Positions 33,741 through 44,477 are shown, numbered from the stretch's first letter. The stretch: 64,000 bases of DNA from Chryseobacterium indologenes (GCA_016025055.1 CP065590.1:186001-250000); one strand, 5' to 3'. Numbers and translations are program-made. The notes: a model not told the origin generated them from the sequence alone.

Positions 33741-35117
33741 TTATTCTACGATTAATTTGAAAGTTTTAATGATTTTCCCATTCTGCGTGAGATTAATCAG
33801 GTATGAACTCTGGGTTGGTAACTGGTTCACATAATGATTGGAGTTCCTGTCAACTTTATCCAACGCGACCAATCTACCTGCGCCGTCATATATAGAAACC
33901 GTTAAATTTTCCATTGGCGGAAAACGTAAAGTAAAATTCTGTCCTTTCTTAACTGGATTCGGGTATAGGACAATTTTTTCAAGATCAAGGGAAAGGTTAT
34001 TAGGATCAAGAGCTTTATTGATAACTGTTTCGTCCTTTTCCTTGATATCTTTGGTAGGACTTATAGCAAATGTAAAAAGTGCGGAATCACCTGTTTCATC
34101 ATCTTTAATAAAGTCCACTTTGTTGAAAAAAATATAATTGTCCGTTTCTATCCCTTGAATCTTTCTTGTGTCCCCAGCAGTATTGGTTATTAAAAGCCAA
34201 TATATTGTGGGTAAAGATCTGGGATTTAAGATTGATTTTTCGATTCTTAGGGAATAACCGGATTTTTGGACCTTAGAGCCTAAAAGATTTATTTGCCAAT
34301 TGCGGTTCAATTTCGAAAAATTTCCCTCCTGAGATAAGTTGAGGTCTTTATCGTCATCGGACCAAAGGATAAATTCATTGTTGTTTAATAGCGACGAGTT
34401 TTCCGCATTGGTTCGTTTGATTTCATTTAACCCTATGGTCAGGATTCGATCTTCAATATTGGTTGACTGTTTTTGGTAAAGCTCATTTCCATCATCCCTG
34501 CCCATTCCAGTTAACCTGGTCTTAAAGTTTCTGTGTTTGTCGGGGTCCCAAATAACAGTTCCTTCACTATTATAATATTTTGAATTGTCTAATGAGATTC
34601 CATATTTTATCGAAAGATAAGAGTGGATATTATTCAATTCTTTTTGTGTGGCCCTTCTTGGATAAAAAATCATTTCATGAAGGTTCTGGTCGGATAATTT
34701 AATATTAAGGCTATCAGTTTTACCTTTTGCCCGATCAGGACTGCTCATATAACTAAAAATACTTGGCCGCTTTTTTAATTCTATATCATTCTTTTCCCCT
34801 TTCTGGTAACGGTTATTTGAAAGTGCGACATTTTTTTCGGGATTATCCCATATCAATTCATTCGCTTTGGCAGTATGAACAAGACTGAGTGTGTGACTTT
34901 TATTCTTACTATACCTGATAAATTTTTTGACGACTTTATCTTTTATTCCACAATGGAAGTTCAAAAGATTTTCGTCCTTACATTTGAGAGCGTCTCTTGA
35001 ATGAGGATCTATTTTTTCCCAAATTTGAGTTTCCCCGGAAATTAATTGGGAAAATGCTAATTGGGAACCTAAAAGAAACGCACAGAGCATGACTCTTGAA
35101 AAATCAATTCTTTTCAT
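33741..35117 (-). CDS. T9SS-sorted surface or secreted protein, RHS operon partner
   Basis: This 458-residue protein has a signal peptide (about 1-23, ending LAFSQL) and a C-terminal type A sorting domain (LDLEKIVLYPNPVKKGQNF to LTQNGKIIKTFKL). It is exported by the type IX secretion system. The middle contains LTGMGRDDGNELYQ and FILWSDDDKDLNLSQEGN, a pattern shared by Bacteroidota cell-surface proteins. It lies 7 bp upstream of the RHS gene, so the two are co-expressed. It may anchor or carry the giant toxin to the surface. That role is inference; such pairs are seen in flavobacteria. Confidence 0.82.
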   Translation of the reverse strand: MKRIDFSRVMLCAFLLGSQLAFSQLISGETQIWEKIDPHSRDALKCKDENLLNFHCGIKDKVVKKFIRYSKNKSHTLSLVHTAKANELIWDNPEKNVALSNNRYQKGEKNDIELKKRPSIFSYMSSPDRAKGKTDSLNIKLSDQNLHEMIFYPRRATQKELNNIHSYLSIKYGISLDNSKYYNSEGTVIWDPDKHRNFKTRLTGMGRDDGNELYQKQSTNIEDRILTIGLNEIKRTNAENSSLLNNNEFILWSDDDKDLNLSQEGNFSKLNRNWQINLLGSKVQKSGYSLRIEKSILNPRSLPTIYWLLITNTAGDTRKIQGIETDNYIFFNKVDFIKDDETGDSALFTFAISPTKDIKEKDETVINKALDPNNLSLDLEKIVLYPNPVKKGQNFTLRFPPMENLTVSIYDGAGRLVALDKVDRNSNHYVNQLPTQSSYLINLTQNGKIIKTFKLIVE

Positions 35118-35265
35118 AGGCTATAAAATGTTTTTTGGTTAGTGCCAGGAAACCTATGAAAATAAAGATCCATGCATCTTATTATTATAAGATACGTTTA
35201 GAAATAATCAACATCTGGTTTCTTAGCGGTATTCTGGCAATATTATAAAAAAAATCGATACACGG

Positions 35266-35284
35266 TATGGGGGAAAACCCCATA
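35266..35284. repeat. Small hairpin in the RHS operon upstream region
   Basis: TATGGGG pairs with CCCCATA around a short A-rich loop. It sits in the gene-free stretch 35118-35473 upstream of the T9SS-protein gene. The region otherwise holds only AT-rich DNA, presumably the operon promoter. Confidence 0.4.
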
Positions 35285-35473
35285 TTTTTAATGGGTGTTT
35301 TCACGGTATCAAGTTGAGATATAGACTTTTAAATTTTAATAGGAATGAAATGTATTAAAAAAGCTTATGATTTAGGGAGTTGATGCTTAAAAAAGAATGA
35401 GCGTCCAACATAGTAAATTTTCAACATCTATACAGGTCTTACTTTTACGTGTTTCCGTAAGGAATTATCGATT

Positions 35474-35731
35474 TTATAGCCGATAGCGTAATGAAATTGC
35501 CCTCCATATATCTTTTGCAAGTTCCTGATCCGCATCTGAGTTTTCAAAATACCAAGTTTTGTCTCTCTTAAGAAGTTTTTGAATCACTCCATCCAGTAGA
35601 AGGTCTACTTCAATGATATCCTTAGTAATTCCTCGTTTTAAAAGTCGAATCTGAAAATCTCTATTCTTATAGGTGATCCTAAAAATCTGTCCTGAATTAG
35701 CGTCAAATTTTGAATTAATTGTATCTTCCAT
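35474..35731 (-). CDS. Small orphan protein upstream of the RHS operon
   Basis: This 85-residue protein contains IFRITYKNRDFQIRLLKRG and a Trp-centred C-terminus (KTWYFENSDADQELAKDIW). It resembles in pattern the 80-residue protein at 22491-22733. Its stop is 356 bp before the T9SS-protein gene, so it may be separately transcribed. The function is unknown. Confidence 0.6.
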   Translation of the reverse strand: MEDTINSKFDANSGQIFRITYKNRDFQIRLLKRGITKDIIEVDLLLDGVIQKLLKRDKTWYFENSDADQELAKDIWRAISLRYRL

Positions 35732-35847
35732 AGTTATGAAACTTGAAATTAAAAAAATGAAAGTTAAAAATCCAATTTATCGTACTATTTTTTTCTAATT
35801 TCAAATAGAAATTTTAGTATATTCCTGATATTAAAAAGCCTTTATTA

Positions 35848-36666
35848 ATGCCTTATAAATATTCAGATGAACAGCGAATAGAATGGTTAAGAAGCCTAAA
35901 TCCAAAATTTGATGATCAAAATTGGCACGATGACGTCGTAGTCCATTTCAGCCATATCAAAAACTTTGATTTTTTTATATCTGCCGGAACGTTTAGGGAA
36001 AAAATAGATCCCAGTAAAATTTGTGGGATTGATTACTCCTATGGCTACAATTGTGTAATGTATAAACCAAAAGACTGGCGATATTATTGGCTACAGTTTT
36101 TTACTGATTTGCGCAGGTTGGATCGTGTTATTGACAATTTTCCAACCAAAGAAACGGTGATTGAACATATTCATAATGCAAAAGAAGCGAAAACTGTCGT
36201 TCAGTACGGCAACCATTACTTTACAATAGGCGGACAACATCGATTATGCCTTGCAAAATTTTTAGAAGTTCCCGAAATTGAGGTAGACGTAATAAAATAT
36301 GTTTTTGACCGAGTCCATTTCGCTCACGAGATGCGTTTTCAAAGAACTATTCCTGCTCTGCAGGAATTAGGATTTCTATCACTTGATTATCATTCTGATC
36401 TCCATTACGATTTTTTTATCATCGAATTTGCTGGCGAGTATGTCTCCGTAAAAAAAAGATATGCACATTATATATTGAAAAGATATACGACCTTAAAAAA
36501 GATGCCATTGAAAGGATTTCTAAATTATGTAAAAGCTATGGACGCAAATTATTATGACAAGAAGAGGATTGATGAAGATGTCAAGCTTTATATCTTGGAT
36601 GCCTACTTGTTAAAGCACCTTAAAACACGTAAAAAGTTAATTGATGTTTACGTAAATAACCAATAA
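35848..36666 (+). CDS. ParB/Srx-like nuclease-fold protein, first gene of the conflict operon
   Basis: This 272-residue soluble protein has a ParB-like core: QYGNHYFTIGGQHRLCLAKF followed by VPEIEVDVIKY. In ParB the GGHRR-type box binds CTP; here the box reads GGQHR, so activity is uncertain. The C-terminal half is Lys/Tyr-rich and likely helical. It starts the four-gene plus-strand operon, 14 bp ahead of the MBL gene. ParB-like genes occur next to conflict and defence systems as well as in partition loci. The role here is unknown. Confidence 0.72.
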   Translation: MPYKYSDEQRIEWLRSLNPKFDDQNWHDDVVVHFSHIKNFDFFISAGTFREKIDPSKICGIDYSYGYNCVMYKPKDWRYYWLQFFTDLRRLDRVIDNFPTKETVIEHIHNAKEAKTVVQYGNHYFTIGGQHRLCLAKFLEVPEIEVDVIKYVFDRVHFAHEMRFQRTIPALQELGFLSLDYHSDLHYDFFIIEFAGEYVSVKKRYAHYILKRYTTLKKMPLKGFLNYVKAMDANYYDKKRIDEDVKLYILDAYLLKHLKTRKKLIDVYVNNQ

Positions 36667-36680
36667 AAAATATATTAATC

Positions 36681-37754
36681 ATGCTTCAAAAAACGCACAA
36701 GATTAGTTTCCATTATTACGACACGGGAGGTGGTGATGCAATCCACATTAGATTTTTAGGAGAAGATTCGAACTGGCACAATATACTAATTGATGGAGGT
36801 TACGCTCGTGAATATAAAAATGCTTTTGCTCAACTTATTAAAGAAATTTTAGCTGCTGATGAAATCGTTGATTATTGGATAATCAGTCATATTGACAGAG
36901 ATCATATCGGTTCAGTTTTAGGTTTCCTGCAGGATAAAACCATAAAAGATAAGTCCAAGGCTGTTAAGGGATTTATATTTAACAGTACCTCCGAACCTAT
37001 CCAAATACCCCGTGAGAAAATTTCAGTCCGTGATGGCATAACATTGAGAGAATATATCAAAAAGAGTTATTTTCAAACTGAAACGTCTATTAATACGGAA
37101 ACAAATCCAATTGAAGTTTTTGGCCTGAAAATGACGATACTTTCGCCTACGCCTGAAAAGCAAAAAAAAGCGGAAGATTTATGGACCGAGGAAGAGCGGA
37201 CAATGAAAATTGGAAGAAAAGCTTCACAGTCAGACCATGCGAAAACTATAGCTGAACTTAAAGACCTTCCGTTTCATCAAGATAAGGATGAGGTAAATGG
37301 CAGTTCTATCGCTACCCTTGTTGAATTTGGCGACATTACGGCTTTACTTTTAGCAGATAGCCATCCCTCAGATATTGAAGATAGTCTTTCTGCCTTGCGG
37401 TACAGTTCAACAAATCCCATTCCGCTCTCCTTTATGCAATTATCTCATCATGGAAGCAAAGCAAACACTAGTATTGAGTTATTAGAAATGGTCAAGACAG
37501 AAAATTTTGTTGTAACCGGTAACGGAATCCATAATCAACATCCAGACAAAGAAGCATTGGTAAGGCTATTAGAATATGGAAAGAAAAACGAAATAAAAAT
37601 TAAAATTCATTATTCCTGTGACACAAAGGAATTGAGAGATCTATTTAAAATTGATGCAAAGATAGAAACGTGTTACGAATTTGAAACTACCTATAAAGAG
37701 ATTGGTCCCGAAAACGAACTATTTTTATTTGAAGAAATCACTGACAATATATGA
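36681..37754 (+). CDS. Metallo-beta-lactamase-fold hydrolase of the conflict operon
   Basis: This 357-residue MBL-fold protein resembles ComEC/Rec2-type domains. The signature SHIDRDHIGS (HxDxDH) lies at about residue 75. The later metal ligands are the Asp in TALLLADSHPS and the His pair in QLSHHGSKANT. A beta strand NILIDGG precedes the first site. The substrate is unknown; candidates are nucleotides, nucleic acid or a peptide product. It overlaps the following STAND gene by 4 bp (ATGA), so it is translationally coupled to it. Such MBL genes precede protease-STAND proteins in AVAST-like and trypsin/MBL conflict systems. Confidence 0.85.
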   Translation: MLQKTHKISFHYYDTGGGDAIHIRFLGEDSNWHNILIDGGYAREYKNAFAQLIKEILAADEIVDYWIISHIDRDHIGSVLGFLQDKTIKDKSKAVKGFIFNSTSEPIQIPREKISVRDGITLREYIKKSYFQTETSINTETNPIEVFGLKMTILSPTPEKQKKAEDLWTEEERTMKIGRKASQSDHAKTIAELKDLPFHQDKDEVNGSSIATLVEFGDITALLLADSHPSDIEDSLSALRYSSTNPIPLSFMQLSHHGSKANTSIELLEMVKTENFVVTGNGIHNQHPDKEALVRLLEYGKKNEIKIKIHYSCDTKELRDLFKIDAKIETCYEFETTYKEIGPENELFLFEEITDNI

Positions 37755-40700
37755 ATCTAAAGTTACCCCAGCTTTCTACCATCAGAATTCAATGCAATGA
37801 AGACATTGGGACCGCAGTTATATACTTTCCAGATGCTGATACTGATTATGTATATATTTTAACCGCTAAACATTGCTTAGTTGGAGAAAAGTTTAACAAA
37901 ACATATTCTAAAGAAGGAATACTACTGGATCAAATTTTTAATGATGAGTCTTTGACCTATCATTCATATGTTCTTTCAGATACTGCAGTCGTGATAACCT
38001 CTGTAAATAATGAAGAAGATCTGGCCTTAATTATTGTACCTGCGAATGATATAGTAGCGCTAACCGGAAAAAGGTTTTTCAGTCAGGTTATTGATGCGGA
38101 TGATACTATCCAAGAATATACAGTTAGGGGATTCGCAAATTTTAATGATCAAAAAGACGACCAGCCTTTTTCGCTTAAATTTCTTGAAAATAAAAAGCAT
38201 AATCCGAATATTTTTACATTGCATCATGAAGGATCACTAGATACTTTTTATCAACAGGCCATGTCAAATGTAGCTGGTCTTTCAGGATCAGGAGCATATG
38301 CCGATCTGTTCGGAAATCTCTATTTTGTAGGAATAATTCATACTTACGTAGATGGAAATACATTTATAGCAACGAAGGTTTTAGCTTATAATAACCTCAT
38401 TGATCCTAACAAATTCAAACTCATCGAAGAATTGAAACCCGAAACTAATCCTGAAATATTGGATAGTTATGGGAAAATGGATAAAAATAGAGAAATAATT
38501 AATTTGAGAACTAGGGAGACAGTTGGTTCATTCACTGTTCATCGTGACACATCCCTTTTGATTCGTGCTATTAAAGAAAATAATCTTGTCGTTATCCATG
38601 GAAAGCCCGGTGTAGGAAAATCAGCTCTGGCGAAAGCCGTCGTGAAAGAATTAAAATCCGAAGGTGATTACACTGTCATTACGCTTACTCCAGAAAATCT
38701 CTACTGTAATACCTTAGATGAAGCGATGAAGAGTGCCGGATATAATGCGACAATCCAACAAATTGTCGGTAGTCCTTTATCCGCACGAAATGTTTTGATT
38801 TGGATTGAAAGTTTTGAAAAATTAATAGAATCCGAATTTTCGGGGGCATTTAATGAATTGCTCCAAATTATGAAATCAAATTCGCGCATAATTCTTTTAA
38901 TAACAGTTAGGGAATATTTATTACAGAGGTTTCGCATTCATTTTTATTTTGAGCTTCCAAAAAATAATACATATTTAGAAGTCAATGATTTTAATGATGG
39001 AGAGATACAACTAGTTCAGGATGCCATCCCCCAACTTAAAACATTACTTGAAAACCCAAAAATCAAACATTTACTTCATAACCCCTATTATCTTGACAAG
39101 GCAGTTCGTATTATTCCTTTCCTGGAAAGTGAGCAACAATTAGATGAAATAAAATTTAAGAAGTTGATGTGGCAGCACATAGTAGAGAATGGAAATACCG
39201 CCAGAGGAGCTGTTTTTTACGAAATTTGTGTAAAAAGATCACGAGAAATGTGCCTCTTCACCGACTTTCCAGGAAGCGAAGACACGATTTCTCAACTTTT
39301 GAGGGACAATATTATACAACAGAACGATATCGGAATAAATCCTGAATATAGTCCCTCACACGATATTTTAGAGGATTGGGCGCTGATAAGATTTATTTCA
39401 GAGCAAAAAAAGCTGATGCCAGACAGTAGAACTTTCTTAGAATCCATGGAAAATAACCCTGCAATAAAAAGAGCATTTCGGTTGTGGATGGAAGAGTTCT
39501 ACCTTACTGAGCCGGTCAAATCGGTAAGTTTCGTTCATGAACTTTTGCAAGATAGCTTATTGTCGCAATCATGGAAAGACGAACTTTTAGTTGTATCACT
39601 CCGTTCCAGGAATGCTGCAATACTTTTAGATGCACTAAAAGATAATCTTCTTAACAACGAAGGGCGATTCCTGAAACAGATAATGTTTTTACTCCAGATC
39701 GGATGTAAACGTATCGACCCGGCCAAACAAAGTTTAGATCAGTTATTGCCAACAGGTTCCGGATGGGACTATATTATTGACTTTATTTGGGATAATTATG
39801 CTACAATTTCATCGTTCAAAATCGATACCGAATACATAGCACTTATTGAGGCGTGGTCGAAACAACTACCTGACTTCAATCCTCAAATAATCCCATCATG
39901 TGCCAAAAGTGTTGCCAACTTTTTGGAAGACTTCGTTCATCGAGTTCAGAAAGCATTTATTGGAGCGGTAAAATATGATTCAGTGAGCTCGGTATTAGAG
40001 CCCTATGTAAAAATAATCTTTCAACTGACCGCTTCGGACCCTTCGTTAGTTGAAAACTTAATACAGGCTGCTAAAAACCCACATGTTGGAAATGAGCGAT
40101 GGAATAATATCCAATTTTTAAATCAAATTCGAAAATGTATTACTGAAGGCGTCATGGCTGACCAAATATGCCGTTTTTTCCCACATGATGTATTGGAGAT
40201 TGCGAGGGAAGATTGGTTAAATAAAGAAGAAGATAGAAGACCACCTTATACTCCTATCCATTTTCGTAGGTCCGATGCAAGGGATTTCGGTTTGAGCCGA
40301 CGATTTAATACCGAACATGGTTTTCCAAGTGCCTATCACACATTTTTTTATTGGATGTTTCTCTATCATCCAGATAAAGCATTAGATTTCATTATCATTT
40401 TTTTAAATGCTGCGTTTGAAAAAAACCAAAGCGTTTTAAAATCGCAAGGTGAGGATATTGAAGATATTACCGTAAGCTTCCACGATGGCACTTCGAAGTC
40501 TTATTATGGGACCTATGACTATTGGTCTATGTATCGAAGTAAAAGATCTGAAAACCGGCATATCGCCTCCTTATTAATGGCTCTTGAAGCTGGACTTTTA
40601 GACTTAATTGGGGAAACAACAGATCAACAATTAAAAGGGTACCTTCAAAAAATTATCAAAGAATCTAACAATGTTGCATTTCTGGGAATTACGATAAGTG

Positions 40701-42635
40701 TAATACAAGCACATCCTGAACTTTTAGATGAAAATTCGGTTTGTTTATTAGGTATACCAATTTTTTTCTGGTGGGAATCAAGCCGATGGATGTCAGAATT
40801 ATATACTAATGAAGTATTCAATGATGATGAATACGAGAAAAATGAAAGAACCAAGTCCAATTCAAAAGTTCACCGGCGAAAATACTATCAGGGCCTCGTA
40901 GGTTTTGTTTTTGATTATATGTTTATCTATCGGACCCATAATGATCTATTATATAAGGAAATTGATAAAATGTGGGAACAGGCTCCAGCTGAGGAATTTC
41001 AATGGAGAAAGTTTCTATTTGATATGGATGCCCGTAAATACCAATTTATACCAGTTGAATATAACGGTAAAAAAATGCTCCAGATTCAACCAGCCTATGA
41101 TGAGGAAGTTCGAAAAAATGTGACAGAAACTAATGATCTTGACACAATACCAGCTGTTAATGTTATCTGGGCAAAAGATGCGTATGACAATAAACCTATT
41201 GATGATCACCATTACGAAAAGTGGCGAGAAGGATATGATTATATTCAACAATCAAAGGGTCACTTTGATTTTATGACTTCGAAAACTCTGATGGCATCAT
41301 TAGGTTTACGCGATTTTTTTACAGAAATGGACGAGGAGCAATTAGTATGGTGCCGGAAAATAATCATGGACTTTGCAGAAAAAAATCTGATGGGCCAAGA
41401 ATCTATGGATATGTATCTTGACGTTTTTGGTAAGCAGGCGGCTCTTACTGGTCTTTCATATAATATTAATTACGGAACAGACGAAAAAACTATACTGAAA
41501 ATAAAGGAATTAATTTTTCGATTGCTTATAAGTGGATTGGACGAACAGGAACGAATTGCGCTTCAAGCTGGGATAGCACATCAACTCGTAAAAGATGATC
41601 CTGATTTTGTATTAAATTGCTGGTATGGCCTGTTATCCTTCATAGAATACAAAAAAGAAATGAATTCTATTGAACAACGCCGCAGGGATGCTATGTGGAT
41701 GTACGGGGGAGGAAACGGAAAATGAGAATACAGATGTTGTAAAGGAGGAAGAATTTGTGGATCATTTAACAACAGTGGTTCTTAATGGCAGTATTGAAAA
41801 ACCTGCAAAACTATCATTCACTCTTGATATGCCCACTCACTGGCTTCTTGATGATGCTCTGCGCATTATACCTTGGACAACGACAGTTGCGGAACAACAT
41901 AACATGGTACAAGAAGTTCTTAAACTTCACCTGGAATTTTTAGGAGACAAAAAATCTTGGAGCAAGTCTGATTTTTTTGAAAGTAGACATGCATTCACGT
42001 TCTTCTATCCAAGATTTTTACTTTCACAATCCGTTGAAATTTCAAAGCCTCTTTTTAAGGAATTATTGAATCTTACCATAACTGAAGACAAAAAGCTAAA
42101 TACCACTGATGTAACAAATTATTTGTATCGGCTCCTCAAAGAATTTATCCGGTCTGTTGCAAATGGCTCACCTAAAGATAATTTTTGGGCACTCTGGGAT
42201 GTTTTACGAGAGTGGACACTTGAGAATGAAACAACGGTTTACATACCGCTCTTTTTTATGGATCTTGATTGGACTGCGGAATCGGAAAATTGGCATGTGC
42301 TTGAAGGAAAAAGCCTTTATTATAAAGAGTTTATTACCAAATATGGATTTAACAAAATAAACGAGTGCATCAAATTTTTGAGTGGTGTGGCTTTTCAGCA
42401 GTTTATGCCGGAATCTTTAAGTTGGGTGGCCTTGATGCTTAAAAGCCAAAATGCTTACGAAGTGAATAGGAAGCTATTGGAAAACTTCGCTGAGAAAGCT
42501 TTTTACAAATATGGAAACGACATAAAAACTAACAAAGAATTGCTGGCTGATTATCTCTTTATCTTGGATTTTCTAATAACTATCATTTCCCCAAAAGCAT
42601 ACATGTTGAAAGATGAATTAATACAGTACAAATAA
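37751..42635 (+). CDS. Trypsin-like protease fused to a STAND-type NTPase (one frameshift), AVAST-like
   Basis: The frame breaks at a G5 run (41705-41709). Removing one base rejoins AMWMYG to EETENENTD and gives about 1627 residues. The N-terminal domain (about 1-215) is a trypsin-like protease with all three catalytic blocks: H41 in LTAKHC, D90 in EEDLALI, and S178 in GLSGSGAY. A P-loop NTPase follows (about 260-520) with Walker A GKPGVGKS (284-291), a Walker B region VLIWIESFEKL and the sensor-like LLITVREYLLQRF. The remaining 1100 residues look helical and could be a sensor of phage or target protein. This architecture resembles AVAST/STAND immune sensors in which recognition triggers a nuclease or protease. 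No close family is assigned. Confidence 0.82.
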
Positions 42636-42639
42636 AAAT

Positions 42640-43170
42640 ATGAAAATAGAAATCATTGTAAAAAATATCAAAGACGCCATAAATGTTCTACTTGAAAAAG
42701 AAACTGGTAATCTAGCAAGAGGTCTTAATGAACTTAATATTTCTACTCATCTGGCCTTTTATTTAAAGCCTTTTTTCCCCCAGTTCGACGTTGATCCCGA
42801 ATATAATGGTGACATAGATAAGCCAAATGATAGGAAGGCGCTGGATATAGCAGAAAATCGCATGATGGAAATAGGTTTTAAACCAAATGAAAATGATAAT
42901 TACAAAATAAGTCCTGACATCATTATTCATCGAAGGCAGACAAACGACCATAACTTAGTTGTAATCGAAGTAAAAAAGGACAGCCATACAAGAAAACATA
43001 AAGAATTTGACCTGATTAAACTTGAACACCTAACCATTGATTTTCTTGGTAATCATTACAATTACAAATTAGGTATAGCAATAATTTTTGGAACTAAAAA
43101 GAATACGGGCAAATACGATATTCGTTTTTTCCAAAACGGCAGGGAATTCCTGGAAGAAAACATAGTTTAG
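42640..43170 (+). CDS. PD-(D/E)XK-like nuclease-fold protein
   Basis: This 176-residue soluble protein has a restriction-endonuclease-type core: SPDIIIHRRQTNDHNLVVIE VKK, with D93, E110 and K112 in the D-(E)xK arrangement. A later YKLGIAIIFG strand and a conserved-looking basic helix (SHTRKHKEFDLIKLEHL) follow. It starts 4 bp after the STAND gene stop, so it is the last operon gene. A cleavage effector in a defence system is the likely role. The stop overlaps the convergent 178-residue gene by 2 bp. Confidence 0.8.
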   Translation: MKIEIIVKNIKDAINVLLEKETGNLARGLNELNISTHLAFYLKPFFPQFDVDPEYNGDIDKPNDRKALDIAENRMMEIGFKPNENDNYKISPDIIIHRRQTNDHNLVVIEVKKDSHTRKHKEFDLIKLEHLTIDFLGNHYNYKLGIAIIFGTKKNTGKYDIRFFQNGREFLEENIV

Positions 43171-43703
43171 TACTTATAATCTATGTATTTTAATAATTGC
43201 ATCACTGAATAGTCTATTTTCATAATGTATTCGTCTTCGCCGCCGTAGTCTCGTAGAAATCGGTCAGAAAAACCGTATCCGCCATTAGCTTTTGCTTTTT
43301 TTAATACATCGCTAAGGGGGTAAAAGGTATTTCTGTATTTCCCTTTATTGATTTCCAATGATGGCAGACAATCTTTTGTATCGCATATAATCCAATAGCC
43401 TTTTCGCTCACCGAATCTTACAGCCGAATATGCCGTATTTGTAAAGCTCGCAATGTATTCTGCTTTAGATCTACGGGGAATGCTTCTGATCAGTATAGGT
43501 TTCGTCTTTGGGATGAAATTTCTTAATACAATTTCCCATACGTCATAATAAGCCTTAAATTTTTCACTTCGGTCCGTATAGACCCAGTTACAGATAAAGG
43601 TTATTGTATCGGCTGAAGGTATGATATCTTTCTCAAAAATATCAATTAGGTTTTGAGCTATTTCTTGCTTTTTGGAAGTTGTTAGGCGATAATAATCCTT
43701 CAT
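43167..43703 (-). CDS. Hypothetical soluble protein, convergent with the conflict operon
   Basis: This 178-residue protein has no recognised domain. It contains FICNWVYTDRSEKFKAYYD, PKTKPILIRSIPRRSK and FGERKGYWIICDTK. It ends in a tail-to-tail overlap with the nuclease gene on the other strand, and lies 33 bp downstream of the membrane-protein gene on its own strand. The two probably form one unit. The function is unknown. Confidence 0.6.
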   Translation of the reverse strand: MKDYYRLTTSKKQEIAQNLIDIFEKDIIPSADTITFICNWVYTDRSEKFKAYYDVWEIVLRNFIPKTKPILIRSIPRRSKAEYIASFTNTAYSAVRFGERKGYWIICDTKDCLPSLEINKGKYRNTFYPLSDVLKKAKANGGYGFSDRFLRDYGGEDEYIMKIDYSVMQLLKYIDYKY

Positions 43704-43736
43704 GATTGCTTTATTTTTTTGGGAGAAAAGGGTAAA

Positions 43737-44477
43737 TTAATTATTGTATTTAATGTAGCGCTCTAAAGCGCTTTGATATGCGAGAGAATCTATAATTCTG
43801 TCGCTCGGAAGACTTGCAAGATACATTTCCAAAAGATCTTCCGTCGCATTATCATACTTCACTCCAATTACACTTCCAAGGAAAACAAAAAGAAAATTTT
43901 GACCAAAATAAGTATATGCTGCAGATTGGTATATTCCTCCACAACCTTGTTGTTTTTTATTATTTGATTCAAATGCTGGGATTAAATTCGCAAAATATTT
44001 GTTAAAAAGAGCTCGTAATTGCTTTTTATTTTCAATCGCAAAAGCGGGATATAAATCTTCAAAAAGCTGATACCTAATGTTGATAAACTCTCTCCTGAAT
44101 AATGGATTTTCGTCTTTAACGACATCAATTCTAGCATCAGTGATGGTTTTCCAATCAGAATATCGGTCAAGTCTAACCTTGTCAATATTTGCTCTTTCTG
44201 CTGCTTTAAGCCTTTCAATACCGTAATAAGCGAGTATGATTGTGATTGTTGCGGCAAACAATCCATTAAATTTGCTGAATTGATTAATGTAAAAACTCAT
44301 ACCATCAGGTGAAAAGTCGAAATGATTTTCGAACAGTAACCTTTGAGTTGAAATAAATGCAATAAATGATAATACAAACATGCATATGGCAACCAATATG
44401 ATTATAAATCTGAAAATAGACCCGATGTTCAGAATTGATTCTAGGTATCGATAAATAAGTTGAGAAATACTTTTCAT
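43737..44477 (-). CDS. Membrane protein with two N-terminal helices
   Basis: This 246-residue protein has hydrophobic segments at about 20-45 and 70-90. A mainly soluble domain follows, with DWKTITDARIDVVKDENPLFRREF and IGVKYDNATEDLLEMYLASL. A third hydrophobic segment near 195-205 (FLFVFLGSVIG) may re-enter the membrane. No family is recognised. Two-helix proteins next to conflict genes often serve as membrane-damaging effectors; here that is only a guess. It starts an operon with the 178-residue gene and has a long upstream region with palindromes. Confidence 0.58.
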   Translation of the reverse strand: MKSISQLIYRYLESILNIGSIFRFIIILVAICMFVLSFIAFISTQRLLFENHFDFSPDGMSFYINQFSKFNGLFAATITIILAYYGIERLKAAERANIDKVRLDRYSDWKTITDARIDVVKDENPLFRREFINIRYQLFEDLYPAFAIENKKQLRALFNKYFANLIPAFESNNKKQQGCGGIYQSAAYTYFGQNFLFVFLGSVIGVKYDNATEDLLEMYLASLPSDRIIDSLAYQSALERYIKYNN

